From Bacteroidota bacterium (GTDB lineage Bacteria > Bacteroidota > Bacteroidia > JAFLBG01): a stretch of DNA of 64,000 bases. Under the pieces are notes generated by a model. That model saw nothing but the letters and a program-made list of their open reading frames with translations. It did not search any database and was not told the origin of the DNA. A program made the position numbers and the translations under genes. The stretch is taken from assembly GCA_017303975.1 (NCBI GenBank), contig JAFLBG010000012.1, forward strand, positions 1 to 64,000, read 5' to 3'. Every line of letters starts with the position of its first letter. Within the stretch, counting starts at the first letter, position 1. This document shows positions 26,284 to 35,638 of this stretch, in pieces.

Positions 26284-27975
26284 TTAATTATTCCTTTCAT
26301 ATATAAAAATATTAGTTCCTGGTGATGGCTGATAATTTCCAATTTCATTTCCAAATAAATACTTACTTCTCTGACCATCTGTCATATCTATCAAACCAAC
26401 CAATTTGTAGTTTTTTGTTACATATTCATTAGCCCATTCAAAAACATAATGATCTACATTTGGTTGAACCATTAATGAGATTTGATGGTCGAAATAAACC
26501 AAATATTTGGGATTTGCTTTTTCTGTATCTTTTACAAATTGCCTTTGCCATTCTTTATGTTCCGGCACATTTGTTACAAGTGCCGTAAAATAAAAGTGAC
26601 GAGATGGACATCTTTTTTTTGTGTAAAAATAAATTTCTGGTTCAGATCCAAGAAGCACTATGTTATCCTCAGGTTTGGTATTGGCGTTTATGAAATCACC
26701 AATCTTCATTGCCTCTGGAAATGGATTATTTCCATAGGTTTGCCTTAGAATTAATTCGTAATTGGGATGAAAATAATATGATTTTTGTGCTTTGGTATGA
26801 TTAAAAACTAGAATTCCGAAAACTGTCAAGTAAATATATTTTATACTGAACTTGCCAAGTTTTAATTTTTCAAAAGCAGTTTTTATACAATGATATGTTA
26901 GTCCCGCAACAACAGCTAATCCAGGCACAACCTGTATCCAATAATGTCCGTAAAAGAAATAACCAGGAACTATTGTTAAAAATGAACAAGCCAATAATGT
27001 AATTCCAAAAGCTTTTAATTGGTAAGGTATAAAGCGAAATAAACAAACTGCCAAAGCTAATATCGAATGATACCAAAAAAACTTATGATTCTGTAATATA
27101 GCATCTCGAGTGTATTTAAAGTATTTAACTCCTTCTTCAAAAGGCATTAGTTGGGTGTATTTTTTTGAGTATTCGAAAGTCCAATACAGCATTTCGTTTA
27201 AGCCTCCTTTTACTATTATAATTAAAAAGAAAATTCCAACTATTAAAAAGCCTCCAACTGAATATGCTGCAATATTTTTAAAAAAATATTTGTACTTCTT
27301 TTCCTTTTCAAACAGAAACTCTGTAACTATTATTATTCCACCCCAAACTGCCATAAAAATGCTTGTAGTTTTAATCATTACAGCCATTGCCATACATGCA
27401 CCTGCAAATAAATAGAATAAAAAATGATTTTTGCTTCGAGCATAAGCGTATAGTAACAAACCTAAGCTTATAAATAATGCAACACCATGTTCTGATTGAG
27501 TTGTAAAACCGCTTAAACTAGGCGTTAATGAGACGAATGCCATTGTTGTAGCAGAAATAATTCCTGCAATAGGACTAAACATTTTTCTAGACGCCAAGTA
27601 CACAAACACTATCGATAAAATGTTAATCCACATAAAACCGGTATGAACTCCTTGAACTGTTTCGCCAAAAAATTTAATCACAAAAGCGTATAAATAAAAA
27701 ATACCAGGAAATTTCATCTCGTAGAAATCTTTATATGGAATTTTACCATCAATTAGCTGTAAGCCATTATAGCAATAACTGCCTTCATCCCGCTCAAATG
27801 GGATGTTAATGAATTTGGAACGAATGATGTAAATAAGAATAATTAGACAAACCAGCAGTCCTAAACATACTTTCTCTTCTATCGTTGAATTGTTTTTTTT
27901 AATATTTGACGAAGCTCCTGTATTGGTTGTAGCTGATTGTTTAGCAGGTTGATTATTTTTCGTTTTTTTTGCCAT
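26284..27975 (-). CDS. GT39/GT83-like polytopic membrane glycosyltransferase
   Basis: This inner-membrane protein of about 563 residues has ten or more hydrophobic helices. After a Lys/Asn/Gln-rich N-terminal tail (MAKKTKNNQPAKQ) comes the first helix and then FERDEGSYCYNG, the acidic DE motif of GT-C enzymes that use polyprenyl-phosphate sugars (PMT/ArnT type). A periplasmic C-terminal domain follows (PEDNIVLLGSEPEIYFYTKKRCPSRHFYF). The start at ATG 27975 is preferred to an upstream in-frame start at 28044, which would overlap the preceding gene. It probably transfers a sugar from a lipid carrier to a glycan, protein or lipid in the periplasm. It lies 25 bp after the GT8 gene in an operon. 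Confidence 0.78.
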   Translation of the reverse strand: MAKKTKNNQPAKQSATTNTGASSNIKKNNSTIEEKVCLGLLVCLIILIYIIRSKFINIPFERDEGSYCYNGLQLIDGKIPYKDFYEMKFPGIFYLYAFVIKFFGETVQGVHTGFMWINILSIVFVYLASRKMFSPIAGIISATTMAFVSLTPSLSGFTTQSEHGVALFISLGLLLYAYARSKNHFLFYLFAGACMAMAVMIKTTSIFMAVWGGIIIVTEFLFEKEKKYKYFFKNIAAYSVGGFLIVGIFFLIIIVKGGLNEMLYWTFEYSKKYTQLMPFEEGVKYFKYTRDAILQNHKFFWYHSILALAVCLFRFIPYQLKAFGITLLACSFLTIVPGYFFYGHYWIQVVPGLAVVAGLTYHCIKTAFEKLKLGKFSIKYIYLTVFGILVFNHTKAQKSYYFHPNYELILRQTYGNNPFPEAMKIGDFINANTKPEDNIVLLGSEPEIYFYTKKRCPSRHFYFTALVTNVPEHKEWQRQFVKDTEKANPKYLVYFDHQISLMVQPNVDHYVFEWANEYVTKNYKLVGLIDMTDGQRSKYLFGNEIGNYQPSPGTNIFIYERNN

Positions 27976-28000
27976 ATTGCATAGGTTAACTAAAATTTTA

Positions 28001-28918
28001 CTATTTAAAATTCCTGAAAAAGTATTTAAGTGTAAAGGATACATAAAAACTCAATCTACTTATTATTCCCAAAGCAGAATTGCCAAATTGAGGCACTGAT
28101 GACCATGGTGATAGATTTTTATAATGTAAATAGTTTTTTTTGTATGGTGTTGGATCTAAATAATTCCAAGGTTTAAATAATCTATTTGCATAATGAATAA
28201 TTTGTGGGTTATTGAAAATTTCAATTATCTCTTTTTTTGAAGCGTATTTACAGTTTAGATTTCCTAGTCCATATTTTACTAACCCTACTTTTGCTAGAAC
28301 ATTCCACTTAAAGGACAACATTTGCCAATTATTTTTCAAAACTATATTTAGAGAATCTTGATCAGGAAACTCTAACATTTTTTCATTTTCTAGTTGAAAT
28401 TGATATGCTCTTTGTGATATTTTTTCCTTTTGCCATCTTTTACAATCAACTAAAAACAAACCCGCATTAAAATAGCTTTCTAGTTTTAATTTTTCTAAAT
28501 GTTTTTTAGGCACTAAGGGATCAAAAACAGCTGACAAGATATTCCCATTTAGGGTTGTTTCGTAAAGCTCACTTACATCTCCTTCCACAATCATATCGCA
28601 ATCCAAAAAAAGCATTTTTTCTACAGCAGTAGTATCCATCAAGAAATATCTGTAGTACGTAGCCTCGCTATATATTTCATAAACCTTTAATTTTTCAAAA
28701 TATTTTCTATCTGGTTTCAAGAAGTACATTTTGCAATTAAACTGCTTCTGAATTTCTTCAAAGCGTTTAATGTCCTCATTAGAAATACCTCCATCAACTA
28801 TATAAAAATCGAAATTGGTTGGAGTTTTTGTATTTACTAACAAACTATAAATCATTATACCTAGATGTTGGGCATAATTTTTATCAGTTGCACAGCCTAT
28901 ATTACATCTAGTCCCCAT
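28001..28918 (-). CDS. GT8-family glycosyltransferase
   Basis: This 305-residue retaining glycosyltransferase is similar in layout to LgtC/RfaJ. It starts NIGCATDKNYAQHLGIMIYSLL, has the metal-binding DxD in MLFLDCDMIVEGDVSELY (~105), then SYFNAGLFLVDCKRW and FPDQDSLNIVL, and ends in a basic segment (RLSFYVSFTLKYFFRN) likely to touch the membrane. A galactosyl- or glucosyltransferase is usual for this family; the donor here is unknown. It lies between a methyltransferase gene and the GT-C gene on the same strand. Confidence 0.87.
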   Translation of the reverse strand: MGTRCNIGCATDKNYAQHLGIMIYSLLVNTKTPTNFDFYIVDGGISNEDIKRFEEIQKQFNCKMYFLKPDRKYFEKLKVYEIYSEATYYRYFLMDTTAVEKMLFLDCDMIVEGDVSELYETTLNGNILSAVFDPLVPKKHLEKLKLESYFNAGLFLVDCKRWQKEKISQRAYQFQLENEKMLEFPDQDSLNIVLKNNWQMLSFKWNVLAKVGLVKYGLGNLNCKYASKKEIIEIFNNPQIIHYANRLFKPWNYLDPTPYKKNYLHYKNLSPWSSVPQFGNSALGIISRLSFYVSFTLKYFFRNFK

Positions 28919-28925
28919 TTTTAAA

Positions 28926-29801
28926 TTAATTTTTGGTATAAATGGCTAACACGGTACGCTTCCCCAATGTGTTCGTGAAAAAAAGAGATAATAAACTTTT
29001 CAGTAGTCCTCTAATTACAGTATTATTTATGCCCGTTTTGCGACTAAAGAAATCTAAGGCATAATCAAAACCTTCAAATTTTATAGTCTTACATGTTAGC
29101 CCAAAGTATGGGGCCATTTTGGTTAAGCTCTCTTCATTCCAAAGCCCCATATGGTGGGGTGGTAAGTTTAAGGTATGGTATTTGTCGTATTTCAAAAAAT
29201 AGGGCTCATTGTTTGGAACTGCAATAAAAAGAGTTCCTCCCTTTTTAAGCATTTTGCATAAACACGTTAAAAAAGTACCGGGATTCTTTACATGCTCTAA
29301 AATTTGAAATCCTGTGATGTAATCAAATTTTTCTTTATTTTTTTCTGAAAAATCTTCGATAGACTCTTTACTGAATTTAATGCCTTTAGATAGTAACAGT
29401 TCAGCTGCAAAATCACTTTTATCTAATCCAAAACATTCACAATTTTTACCGTCCAAAAATTTAAAAAATTCACCCCCACCACAACCAATATCTAAAACAG
29501 TAGAATTAGCAGAAATCATTTTCGCAACTTCAAGAAATTCCCATTTTTCAGTTTTATATAAATTAGATGTGTGGTTAGAATATAAATTTTTATAAAACTC
29601 ATTATCACCTTCAACTTCTATGGGATAATAAAAACGAAACCCTGTTTTGCTGCATTTTAAAATTTTCACGTTAGGTGTATCTTTAAATAAATAGGATACA
29701 TCCAGGTTGTATTTTTTTTTGTAATTAGAGATTAACTTATTTGCATTTATTTCATCAACAATAGTTGCGTCTTCATTTGCAATAAGTGTATTAATTGGCA
29801 T
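28926..29801 (-). CDS. Class I SAM-dependent methyltransferase
   Basis: This 291-residue methyltransferase has an N-terminal extension (~1-85) that includes a possible small treble-clef-like module (VKILKCSKTGFRFYYPIE, with only one visible Cys). The SAM domain has motif I TVLDIGCGGGEFFKFL and post-core FDYITGFQILEHVKNPGTFL. This layout is common among methyltransferases acting in polysaccharide loci. It heads a three-gene operon with the GT8 and GT-C genes. Its acceptor is unknown. Confidence 0.78.
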   Translation of the reverse strand: MPINTLIANEDATIVDEINANKLISNYKKKYNLDVSYLFKDTPNVKILKCSKTGFRFYYPIEVEGDNEFYKNLYSNHTSNLYKTEKWEFLEVAKMISANSTVLDIGCGGGEFFKFLDGKNCECFGLDKSDFAAELLLSKGIKFSKESIEDFSEKNKEKFDYITGFQILEHVKNPGTFLTCLCKMLKKGGTLFIAVPNNEPYFLKYDKYHTLNLPPHHMGLWNEESLTKMAPYFGLTCKTIKFEGFDYALDFFSRKTGINNTVIRGLLKSLLSLFFTNTLGKRTVLAIYTKN

Positions 29802-29861
29802 TTGATTAAGGGTGTTTTTATAAATATACCATAAATATAAATTTTAAAGACCATTATTTAT

Positions 29862-29869
29862 TACATTTG
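29862..29869 (+). promoter_or_regulatory. Candidate -7 element for the methyltransferase-GT2 operon
   Basis: TACATTTG matches TAnnTTTG exactly, 24 bp before the ATG at 29894. No TTG is seen at the usual -33 distance, so this is a partial match. Confidence 0.4.
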
Positions 29870-29893
29870 GCTATATAATTATTTCTTGATAGA

Positions 29894-30601
29894 ATGTCAG
29901 AGTTTATAGATCCCAAATTAACATCACCTTTTTATTTTGCTAGAAAAGGGTTGTATCAAGCAGCTCTAGATTTTTCTAAATATGTGAAAGGGGGGCGGCT
30001 GTTAGATTTTGGTTGCGGAGGTAAGCCATATAAAAGCTTGATGAATGTGTCTGAGTATATTGGGCTTGATTATGAAAATGAGGGACATCCCCATCAAAAT
30101 GAACAAATTGATGTGCTATATGATGGAGGAAAACTTCCCTTTAAGAATGAACAATTCGACTACATACTTTGTACTGAAGTTTTTGAGCATTTATTTGATT
30201 TGGATGAAAAGCTAATTGAGTTTAATAGAGTGCTCAAATCAAATGGATTAATATTTGTCACTTGTCCATTCATTTGGAACGAACATGAGGTTCCATTTGA
30301 CTATGCCCGCTATACAATGTTTGCATTGAATCATAAATTTGAAAAAAATAATTTCGAAGTTGTTTCTTGCTATAAATCTGGAACTTTTATAGAAACGTAT
30401 ACTCAATTATTCTTCACTTATTTCTCGAAAAAAGAGGTGAGGTATAAGAGTAATGAAATTGGCTTATTTAAAAAATGTGTAATATTCTTAATTAATTTGT
30501 TTGGAAAAGGATTAAGTAAGCTATTGCCTAATAATGAGTCCATATATCTGACAAATGTATTTATTGCAAAAAAAATTGAGCCAAAAATAACGGGTAAATA
30601 A
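29894..30601 (+). CDS. Class I SAM-dependent methyltransferase
   Basis: This 235-residue protein has motif I GGRLLDFGCGGKPYKSL (~35-50), EYIGLDYENEG, and FDYILCTEVFEHLFDLDEKL, all typical of Methyltransf_11-like enzymes. A late hydrophobic segment (KKCVIFLINLFGKGL) suggests peripheral membrane contact. It is divergent from the GT operon at 29801, with 92 bp between the starts. It begins a rightward group with a GT2 enzyme and a large membrane protein. The substrate cannot be determined. Confidence 0.77.
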   Translation: MSEFIDPKLTSPFYFARKGLYQAALDFSKYVKGGRLLDFGCGGKPYKSLMNVSEYIGLDYENEGHPHQNEQIDVLYDGGKLPFKNEQFDYILCTEVFEHLFDLDEKLIEFNRVLKSNGLIFVTCPFIWNEHEVPFDYARYTMFALNHKFEKNNFEVVSCYKSGTFIETYTQLFFTYFSKKEVRYKSNEIGLFKKCVIFLINLFGKGLSKLLPNNESIYLTNVFIAKKIEPKITGK

Positions 30602-30701
30602 TTTAATTTTTATACTTTGAAATTATAGATACTTAATGGTTCATTTTTTTTAGACGTAAATTGGTTTCATATACACTTAATAATAACTAGAAAGACTTTT
30701 C

Positions 30702-31442
30702 ATGCAAAAAATAGCGATAGTGGTTCCTTGTTTTAATGAAGCCAAACGGATAAATAGATTGGCTTTTCAACGTTTCTTAGAGGAACATGAAAATTCTTTT
30801 TTTTTTCTATTTGTAAACGATGGTAGTGTTGACTCTACAGAGTCAGTTTTGCAGGAAATATGCAAAACACGACCTCAAAACTCGCAATTTTTGAGTTTAG
30901 AAAAAAACAAAGGCAAAGGCGAAGCAGTAAGGTTGGGGATGGTTAAGTGTTATGAAATGAATCAATTTATATATATTGGTTATTTTGATGCAGACTTGGC
31001 AACTCCTTTATCAGAGTTGAGTCGGTTAAAAGAAATTGCCTTTCGGAACCCCAATTTATTACTCATATTTTGTTCACGTATAAAAAGATTAGGAGCAAAA
31101 ATTAATAGAAAACCGCACCGACTTTTATTAGGTAGAATTTTTGCTTCATTGGCCAGTTTAATTTTAAAATTTCCAATACATGATACACAATGTGGGGCTA
31201 AAATTATGAAAAGTGATATTGTGCCTTTTGTATGTGGAGATGGTTTTTTAACAAGTTGGTTATTTGATACCGAAATATTATTGAGGCTACGGAATCAACA
31301 AAAAGAGCAAACTACTAGTGTGTTATATGAGCATTCGGTTTCTCAATGGGAAGAAATACAAGGTTCAAACTTAAAACTGATACATCTTTTGCAAATTCCT
31401 TTACAATTATTGAAAATCCATTTTAAGTATAATTTTAATTAA
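30702..31442 (+). CDS. GT2 glycosyltransferase, ALG5/dolichyl-phosphate glucosyltransferase type
   Basis: This 246-residue GT2 enzyme has AIVVPCFNEAKRI at its start, FLFVNDGSVDST, LEKNKGKGEAVRLGM, a DADLATP metal motif and HDTQCGAKIMKSD, which together match the ALG5-like group of polyprenyl-phosphate glucosyltransferases. There is no C-terminal membrane helix pair. It probably makes a lipid-linked sugar donor at the cytoplasmic face. The next gene encodes a large polytopic membrane protein 16 bp downstream, which could use the donor. Confidence 0.83.
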   Translation: MQKIAIVVPCFNEAKRINRLAFQRFLEEHENSFFFLFVNDGSVDSTESVLQEICKTRPQNSQFLSLEKNKGKGEAVRLGMVKCYEMNQFIYIGYFDADLATPLSELSRLKEIAFRNPNLLLIFCSRIKRLGAKINRKPHRLLLGRIFASLASLILKFPIHDTQCGAKIMKSDIVPFVCGDGFLTSWLFDTEILLRLRNQQKEQTTSVLYEHSVSQWEEIQGSNLKLIHLLQIPLQLLKIHFKYNFN

Positions 31443-31458
31443 ATTTTTTCATAGGAAA

Positions 31459-34071
31459 ATGGCAAAATCAACAAATACAAATTTAAGGCAAGAGTACTTT
31501 AAATATTCAATAATGATATGGATAGGTGTTCTAGCATCCATGGTCGCAATAAAAGTCTTATCGAAGTTTGCTCCGGACAATTCCAATGAAGCAATTAAAA
31601 AGGCAAAAGAAATATTAATAAGTCCAATGGTAGTTCAGGCTATACCAGAGCCTAAGGAAAAAATTGTTTTTTTGGGAACAATCATCTTAACCATACTAAC
31701 TTTATTTGTTACGTATTTTGCTTTTGATTATTTTTTTAAAACCACCACTAAATTAAAAGATAATATTATTCATATAATCTCTGCAATTAACATTGGTGCT
31801 TCATGTTATTTTTTATATTATTGTTTTACCAATGACAATCCTTGGCACGCCTCGCCTTTAAACTCTCACGATTATATTTCTAAAACCAATTTTGATTTCT
31901 TTTTCATTGATACTTTTTTATATAAGAACTTACTGTTTTATTCCCTTATTTTATTTCCCCTTATTGCTTATTTAACGATAAAAAAATTAACAAGAAAAAT
32001 TGATTCTGTTTTACATAAACTAATAATTGTTTTTTGTGTTTCATTAGCATTGATAACATTTTTCATTTCTTCTTTTAAGTTTCCATACACATATGAGAAT
32101 AAATATAATTTTTGCGCTAACTTTTATTCAACGGTACAGGTTTATAATGGTTCGCCATTGTTGGTGGATGGCTTTGTAAACACCTACGGCTTATACCCTC
32201 ATTTTATAATGCCAATTTTAAAATTAGCCGGGTTAAGTATATTGAGTTATACTATGACAATGGGGGTTATTTTGTTTTCCTGTCTATGTTTTTTGATATA
32301 CTTCATGAACAAAGTTATAGAGAATAAATTGATTCTATTATTGGGTTTTTGCTTGTTTTTTTCGATGACTTATATGTTTCAAGCCATTGCGTTAAGTTAT
32401 TATTCTGGTTTTTCTTGTGCACCAATCAGGTGGCTTATGCCATTAACATTATTTATGTATGTAGTTATATATAACGCAAAAAAAGTAAATCAGGGGAAAC
32501 TGTTTAAAAACTTGTTTAATAATAATGCATTGAACATTACCCCAATAAAAATTCTTTCGTTTTATTTATTTGCTTTTGGTGTGTTATGGAATCCCGATTT
32601 TGGTTTGTTTTCTTTTATAGTTTTAATTGCCTATTATGTTTATTATGAGTTTAATATTAGTGATTTCAAAACTTCCTTAATTAAAACAGGGTTAATTTTT
32701 ATACAAGCAGTTGTGTTATTAGTAGCTGCATTTTTAACTTATTCTTGTTTTATTAGATTTTTTTATGGCGCTAGTCCTGATTTTTCAATGCTATTTAAAA
32801 CCATATCTACTTTTTCTTTTATTGGTTTTGGAATGCTTCCAATGCCAACTGGTATGCAACCATGGATTTTAGTGGCTATTGTTTATGGTATAGGTTGGGT
32901 AATAACTGTAAATAGTTTCTTGCAAAATAATAAATCGAAATTTTCTAGTGCTGTATTTGTTGTTACCTTTTTAGGTACACTAGGTTTGATTTACTACCAA
33001 GGCAGAAGTCATAACTGGCAGTTGTATAGCTGCTACTTTCCTGCTTTTATTTTATTGCCAATTTATACTGACAAATTATTTTCAATAATAAAGGATCAAA
33101 AAATATATATACCGGTATTTCTGCTTTCGTTTTATTTTATTGCTTTTGCCCCATTTCAATTGTTGAAAAGTATGCCCAAGCTATGGGATTTGGTTTATGA
33201 TAAAAAAAGTAAGGTGATTCAGCAATCGGAAGAAAATCAAATTAAAAACACCGCCTTTGCAATTGATAAATTATGCGATGATGGAGAGAAAATTTATATT
33301 CTATCGGCCGATCATTATCAGGGTATTCATCATGGTTTGTCAAAGACCGCTTCTATTGCAAGTCCCGGTAGAGTTGAACTATTTTTTAAAAAAGATTACG
33401 AAAAAATTATTGAAAAAATAAAAAATGAAAATAAAAAACTTTTTGTTGAACCGCAGTTTTACCGGCCGTTCGATACGAAATTTTTAAATGTCATTGCAGC
33501 ATATTACGAACTTAATCCGATAGAAGGGTTACCATCACTATATTATTATAAAAGAAGAGAGTTTGGTAAATATCAATCTAAGTTAATTAAAGATGATAGC
33601 ACCGTTTTTTATATTAATGCCAATACAGATGGCGAAGAGAATTTGAAATTATGTGAGGCCAAGGTAACCCCATTACAATTAGGTAATGCATTTACTATTG
33701 ATATTTTATTCACACCACCTTCAAACAGTATTACTGGCATTAATACAGGAGGAGCTGTATTGTCTAATCTTGATGGCAATAAGGGTTTTGTAATTCAGCA
33801 ACAAAAAGATAATCCGAATCAGTACATATTTGGATTCAAAGGCAAAGGAGTTTTATGCAATGTTGAATTGAACAAGCAAACAAAAATGACTTTTAAGGTG
33901 GATGGAGTAACTATTTCTAGTTATATAGATAATCGCCTACAATCTAACATATTGGTAACAGAGGCTTTTGAAAATAGTCAATTACCACTATGCATGGGTA
34001 GTATGCAAAATACATCAAATTTTTATTTAGGGAATATTGCTGAAATAAAAATATCAAAAGGAGTTAAGTAA
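31459..34071 (+). CDS. Large polytopic membrane protein with C-terminal LamG-like domain
   Basis: This 870-residue protein has about 12-14 hydrophobic segments (residues ~15-580), then a soluble region and a C-terminal jelly-roll (~715-870; NAFTIDILFTPP, GFVIQQQKDNPNQYIFGFKG, LYLGNIAEIKIS-like end). The layout resembles a GT-C glycosyltransferase followed by a concanavalin/LamG fold that would sit in the periplasm. No catalytic motif is firmly recognised, so glycosyltransferase function is an inference from topology and from the adjoining ALG5-like gene. It starts 16 bp after that gene. Confidence 0.72.
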   Translation: MAKSTNTNLRQEYFKYSIMIWIGVLASMVAIKVLSKFAPDNSNEAIKKAKEILISPMVVQAIPEPKEKIVFLGTIILTILTLFVTYFAFDYFFKTTTKLKDNIIHIISAINIGASCYFLYYCFTNDNPWHASPLNSHDYISKTNFDFFFIDTFLYKNLLFYSLILFPLIAYLTIKKLTRKIDSVLHKLIIVFCVSLALITFFISSFKFPYTYENKYNFCANFYSTVQVYNGSPLLVDGFVNTYGLYPHFIMPILKLAGLSILSYTMTMGVILFSCLCFLIYFMNKVIENKLILLLGFCLFFSMTYMFQAIALSYYSGFSCAPIRWLMPLTLFMYVVIYNAKKVNQGKLFKNLFNNNALNITPIKILSFYLFAFGVLWNPDFGLFSFIVLIAYYVYYEFNISDFKTSLIKTGLIFIQAVVLLVAAFLTYSCFIRFFYGASPDFSMLFKTISTFSFIGFGMLPMPTGMQPWILVAIVYGIGWVITVNSFLQNNKSKFSSAVFVVTFLGTLGLIYYQGRSHNWQLYSCYFPAFILLPIYTDKLFSIIKDQKIYIPVFLLSFYFIAFAPFQLLKSMPKLWDLVYDKKSKVIQQSEENQIKNTAFAIDKLCDDGEKIYILSADHYQGIHHGLSKTASIASPGRVELFFKKDYEKIIEKIKNENKKLFVEPQFYRPFDTKFLNVIAAYYELNPIEGLPSLYYYKRREFGKYQSKLIKDDSTVFYINANTDGEENLKLCEAKVTPLQLGNAFTIDILFTPPSNSITGINTGGAVLSNLDGNKGFVIQQQKDNPNQYIFGFKGKGVLCNVELNKQTKMTFKVDGVTISSYIDNRLQSNILVTEAFENSQLPLCMGSMQNTSNFYLGNIAEIKISKGVK

Positions 34072-34224
34072 CTTTGCGAACTTAGGAATGTATTGGATAT
34101 TCTTCATAATACTTTTTGGATAGGTGTTACACCAATGATTGATGAGATAATGGTAAAGTATGTTATCTCTGTTTTTGATAGTGTTTTACAGGTTAGATTT
34201 GGTTTTTATACGCTTAAGTACTTA

Positions 34225-34253
34225 TTGATTGTCCCTAATTTATTTTAACTTTA
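34225..34253 (+). promoter_or_regulatory. Possible promoter of the LamG/T9SS protein gene
   Basis: TTG (34225-34227), an 18-bp spacer and TAACTTTA (34246-34253, 7 of 8 to TAnnTTTG) lie just before the ATG at 34260. The short distance would give a nearly leaderless mRNA, or would favour the second ATG at 34269. Confidence 0.35.
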
Positions 34254-34259
34254 CACAAA

Positions 34260-35543
34260 ATGTTTTCAATGAAAAAAGTAATAAGTTTTGTTTGTATTGT
34301 ATTATTCTGTAATTCCAACTTTTTTGCTCAAATTCCATCTTGGCTTCCAACAGATAGTTTGAAAGCTTGGTATCCATTTAATGGTAATGCCAACGATGAA
34401 AGTGGGAAAGGTAATCATGGAACTGTAAATGGTGCAACGCTTACGACCGATAGATTTAATAGTTTGAATTCTGCTTATTCTTTCGATGGAATTAATGATA
34501 ATATTTTTATTAACCACAGTTTTTGGAATAACGGCTGGAGCAATTTTACAATAGCATTTTGGTTACTTCAAAATAATCAACAGAATCCTAATAATGTTGG
34601 ATCAACCTATTCTGTTTTAAATTCTACCCCTCACAATGGAATAAGCTTTTCTTCAAATTGGTGGAATTCCAATAAATATGCAATGTGGATAGGTAACGGA
34701 GCTCCTGCTTCTTCCTGGAATGTATTGTTAAACGCTACATCTAATACTAATGTATTTATTGGCACTTGGAATCATATCGTTTATCAAAAAGCTGGATCGA
34801 CATATAAGTTATATATAAATGGTGTACTTGATAAGTCGGTTACAAATGCAACTTCCATTCAGAGCTACTTCTATAAATTATATTTGGGTTGTGCAGATCC
34901 AATAGCTGCTAATAATGAGGTGTTGGATGGTAAGTTAGATGATTTTGGTTTTTGGGATAAAGAACTTACTCAACAAGAAATATTAAAAATTTATAATAGT
35001 TGTAATTCTCATGATTTAACTCATCCAATCTCTCAAACAGTTACTGTTGGAAATAGTGCTTTTTATGCCACATCTTTTTCTGCAACTACTTCTTATCAAT
35101 GGCAAGCTGATATTGGTTTTGGCTATCAAAATTTGAGTAATGCTGGTCCGTATAGTGGTGTTTCTACCCCTACTTTAACTGTCTCAAATACGGTTCTTTC
35201 GATGAACAATTATTTATTCCGTTGTATTTTGTCAAATGGAGGATGTGTTGATACTACAAATGCAGCTAATCTTACAGTTTTAAATAATTTGGGGCTTGTT
35301 GAGTCATCTTCGAATAGTTTCCTTGTTTTCCCTAATCCGTCAATTCATCAACTAACAATTAAATTGCGAGATAATACTATGTTAGAAGAATCTTATTCGA
35401 TACTAGATTTTAAAGGAGCAATTGTAGTTGAAGGTAACGTTGTAAATGAAAACACTGTTATTGATATAAGTCAATTGGCATCGGGTTTTTATATTGTAAA
35501 ACTTGGCGCCTTAAGCCAAAAAATCCAAGTACTGAAGGATTAA
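34260..35543 (+). CDS. Secreted LamG-domain protein with T9SS sorting domain
   Basis: This 427-residue exported protein has a signal peptide ending NSNFFAQ and a LamG/concanavalin domain (~30-240; LKAWYPFNGNANDESGKGNHG, YKLYINGVLDKS, LDGKLDDFGFWDKELTQQEI). An Ig-like stretch follows (~255-345), then a T9SS type A sorting domain (~352-427; FLVFPNPS, DISQLASGFYIVKL). It is expected on the cell surface, possibly binding carbohydrate. ATG 34269 (MKKVIS) is an equally good start. It ends just before a strong bidirectional terminator. Confidence 0.85.
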   Translation: MFSMKKVISFVCIVLFCNSNFFAQIPSWLPTDSLKAWYPFNGNANDESGKGNHGTVNGATLTTDRFNSLNSAYSFDGINDNIFINHSFWNNGWSNFTIAFWLLQNNQQNPNNVGSTYSVLNSTPHNGISFSSNWWNSNKYAMWIGNGAPASSWNVLLNATSNTNVFIGTWNHIVYQKAGSTYKLYINGVLDKSVTNATSIQSYFYKLYLGCADPIAANNEVLDGKLDDFGFWDKELTQQEILKIYNSCNSHDLTHPISQTVTVGNSAFYATSFSATTSYQWQADIGFGYQNLSNAGPYSGVSTPTLTVSNTVLSMNNYLFRCILSNGGCVDTTNAANLTVLNNLGLVESSSNSFLVFPNPSIHQLTIKLRDNTMLEESYSILDFKGAIVVEGNVVNENTVIDISQLASGFYIVKLGALSQKIQVLKD

Positions 35544-35578
35544 ATTTCTTTACTACCAATCGGTTATTCCAAACCACA

Positions 35579-35621
35579 ATCAAAAAGCCCAAACTGTCAA
35601 GTACAGTTTGGGCTTTTTGAT
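35579..35621. terminator. Bidirectional intrinsic terminator
   Basis: Two 19-nt arms (35579-35597 and 35603-35621) are perfect inverse complements around the loop CAAGT. The stem core is AGCCCAAACTG/CAGTTTGGGCT and is flanked by AAAAA on the left and TTTTT on the right. The structure therefore ends transcripts from both convergent genes (34260 rightward, 36583 leftward). Confidence 0.92.
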
Positions 35622-35638
35622 TGTACTAAAAATTAGTA

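Noticed and set aside
27976-28044. A longer start for the GT39/83-like protein
   Set aside because: It would overlap the GT8 gene by 44 bp, and MAKKTKNN at 27975 is a better start.
30648-30660. TTTAGACGTAAA near the ALG5-like gene
   Set aside because: It has a left half-site only; the second half is absent, so it is not a copy of the 16-bp palindrome.
34135-34248. A 37-codon frame from ATG in the gap before the LamG/T9SS gene, in frame with the preceding membrane-protein gene
   Set aside because: It has no recognisable domain and overlaps the likely promoter at 34225-34253. Being in phase with the upstream gene is not enough to call a gene or a read-through product.
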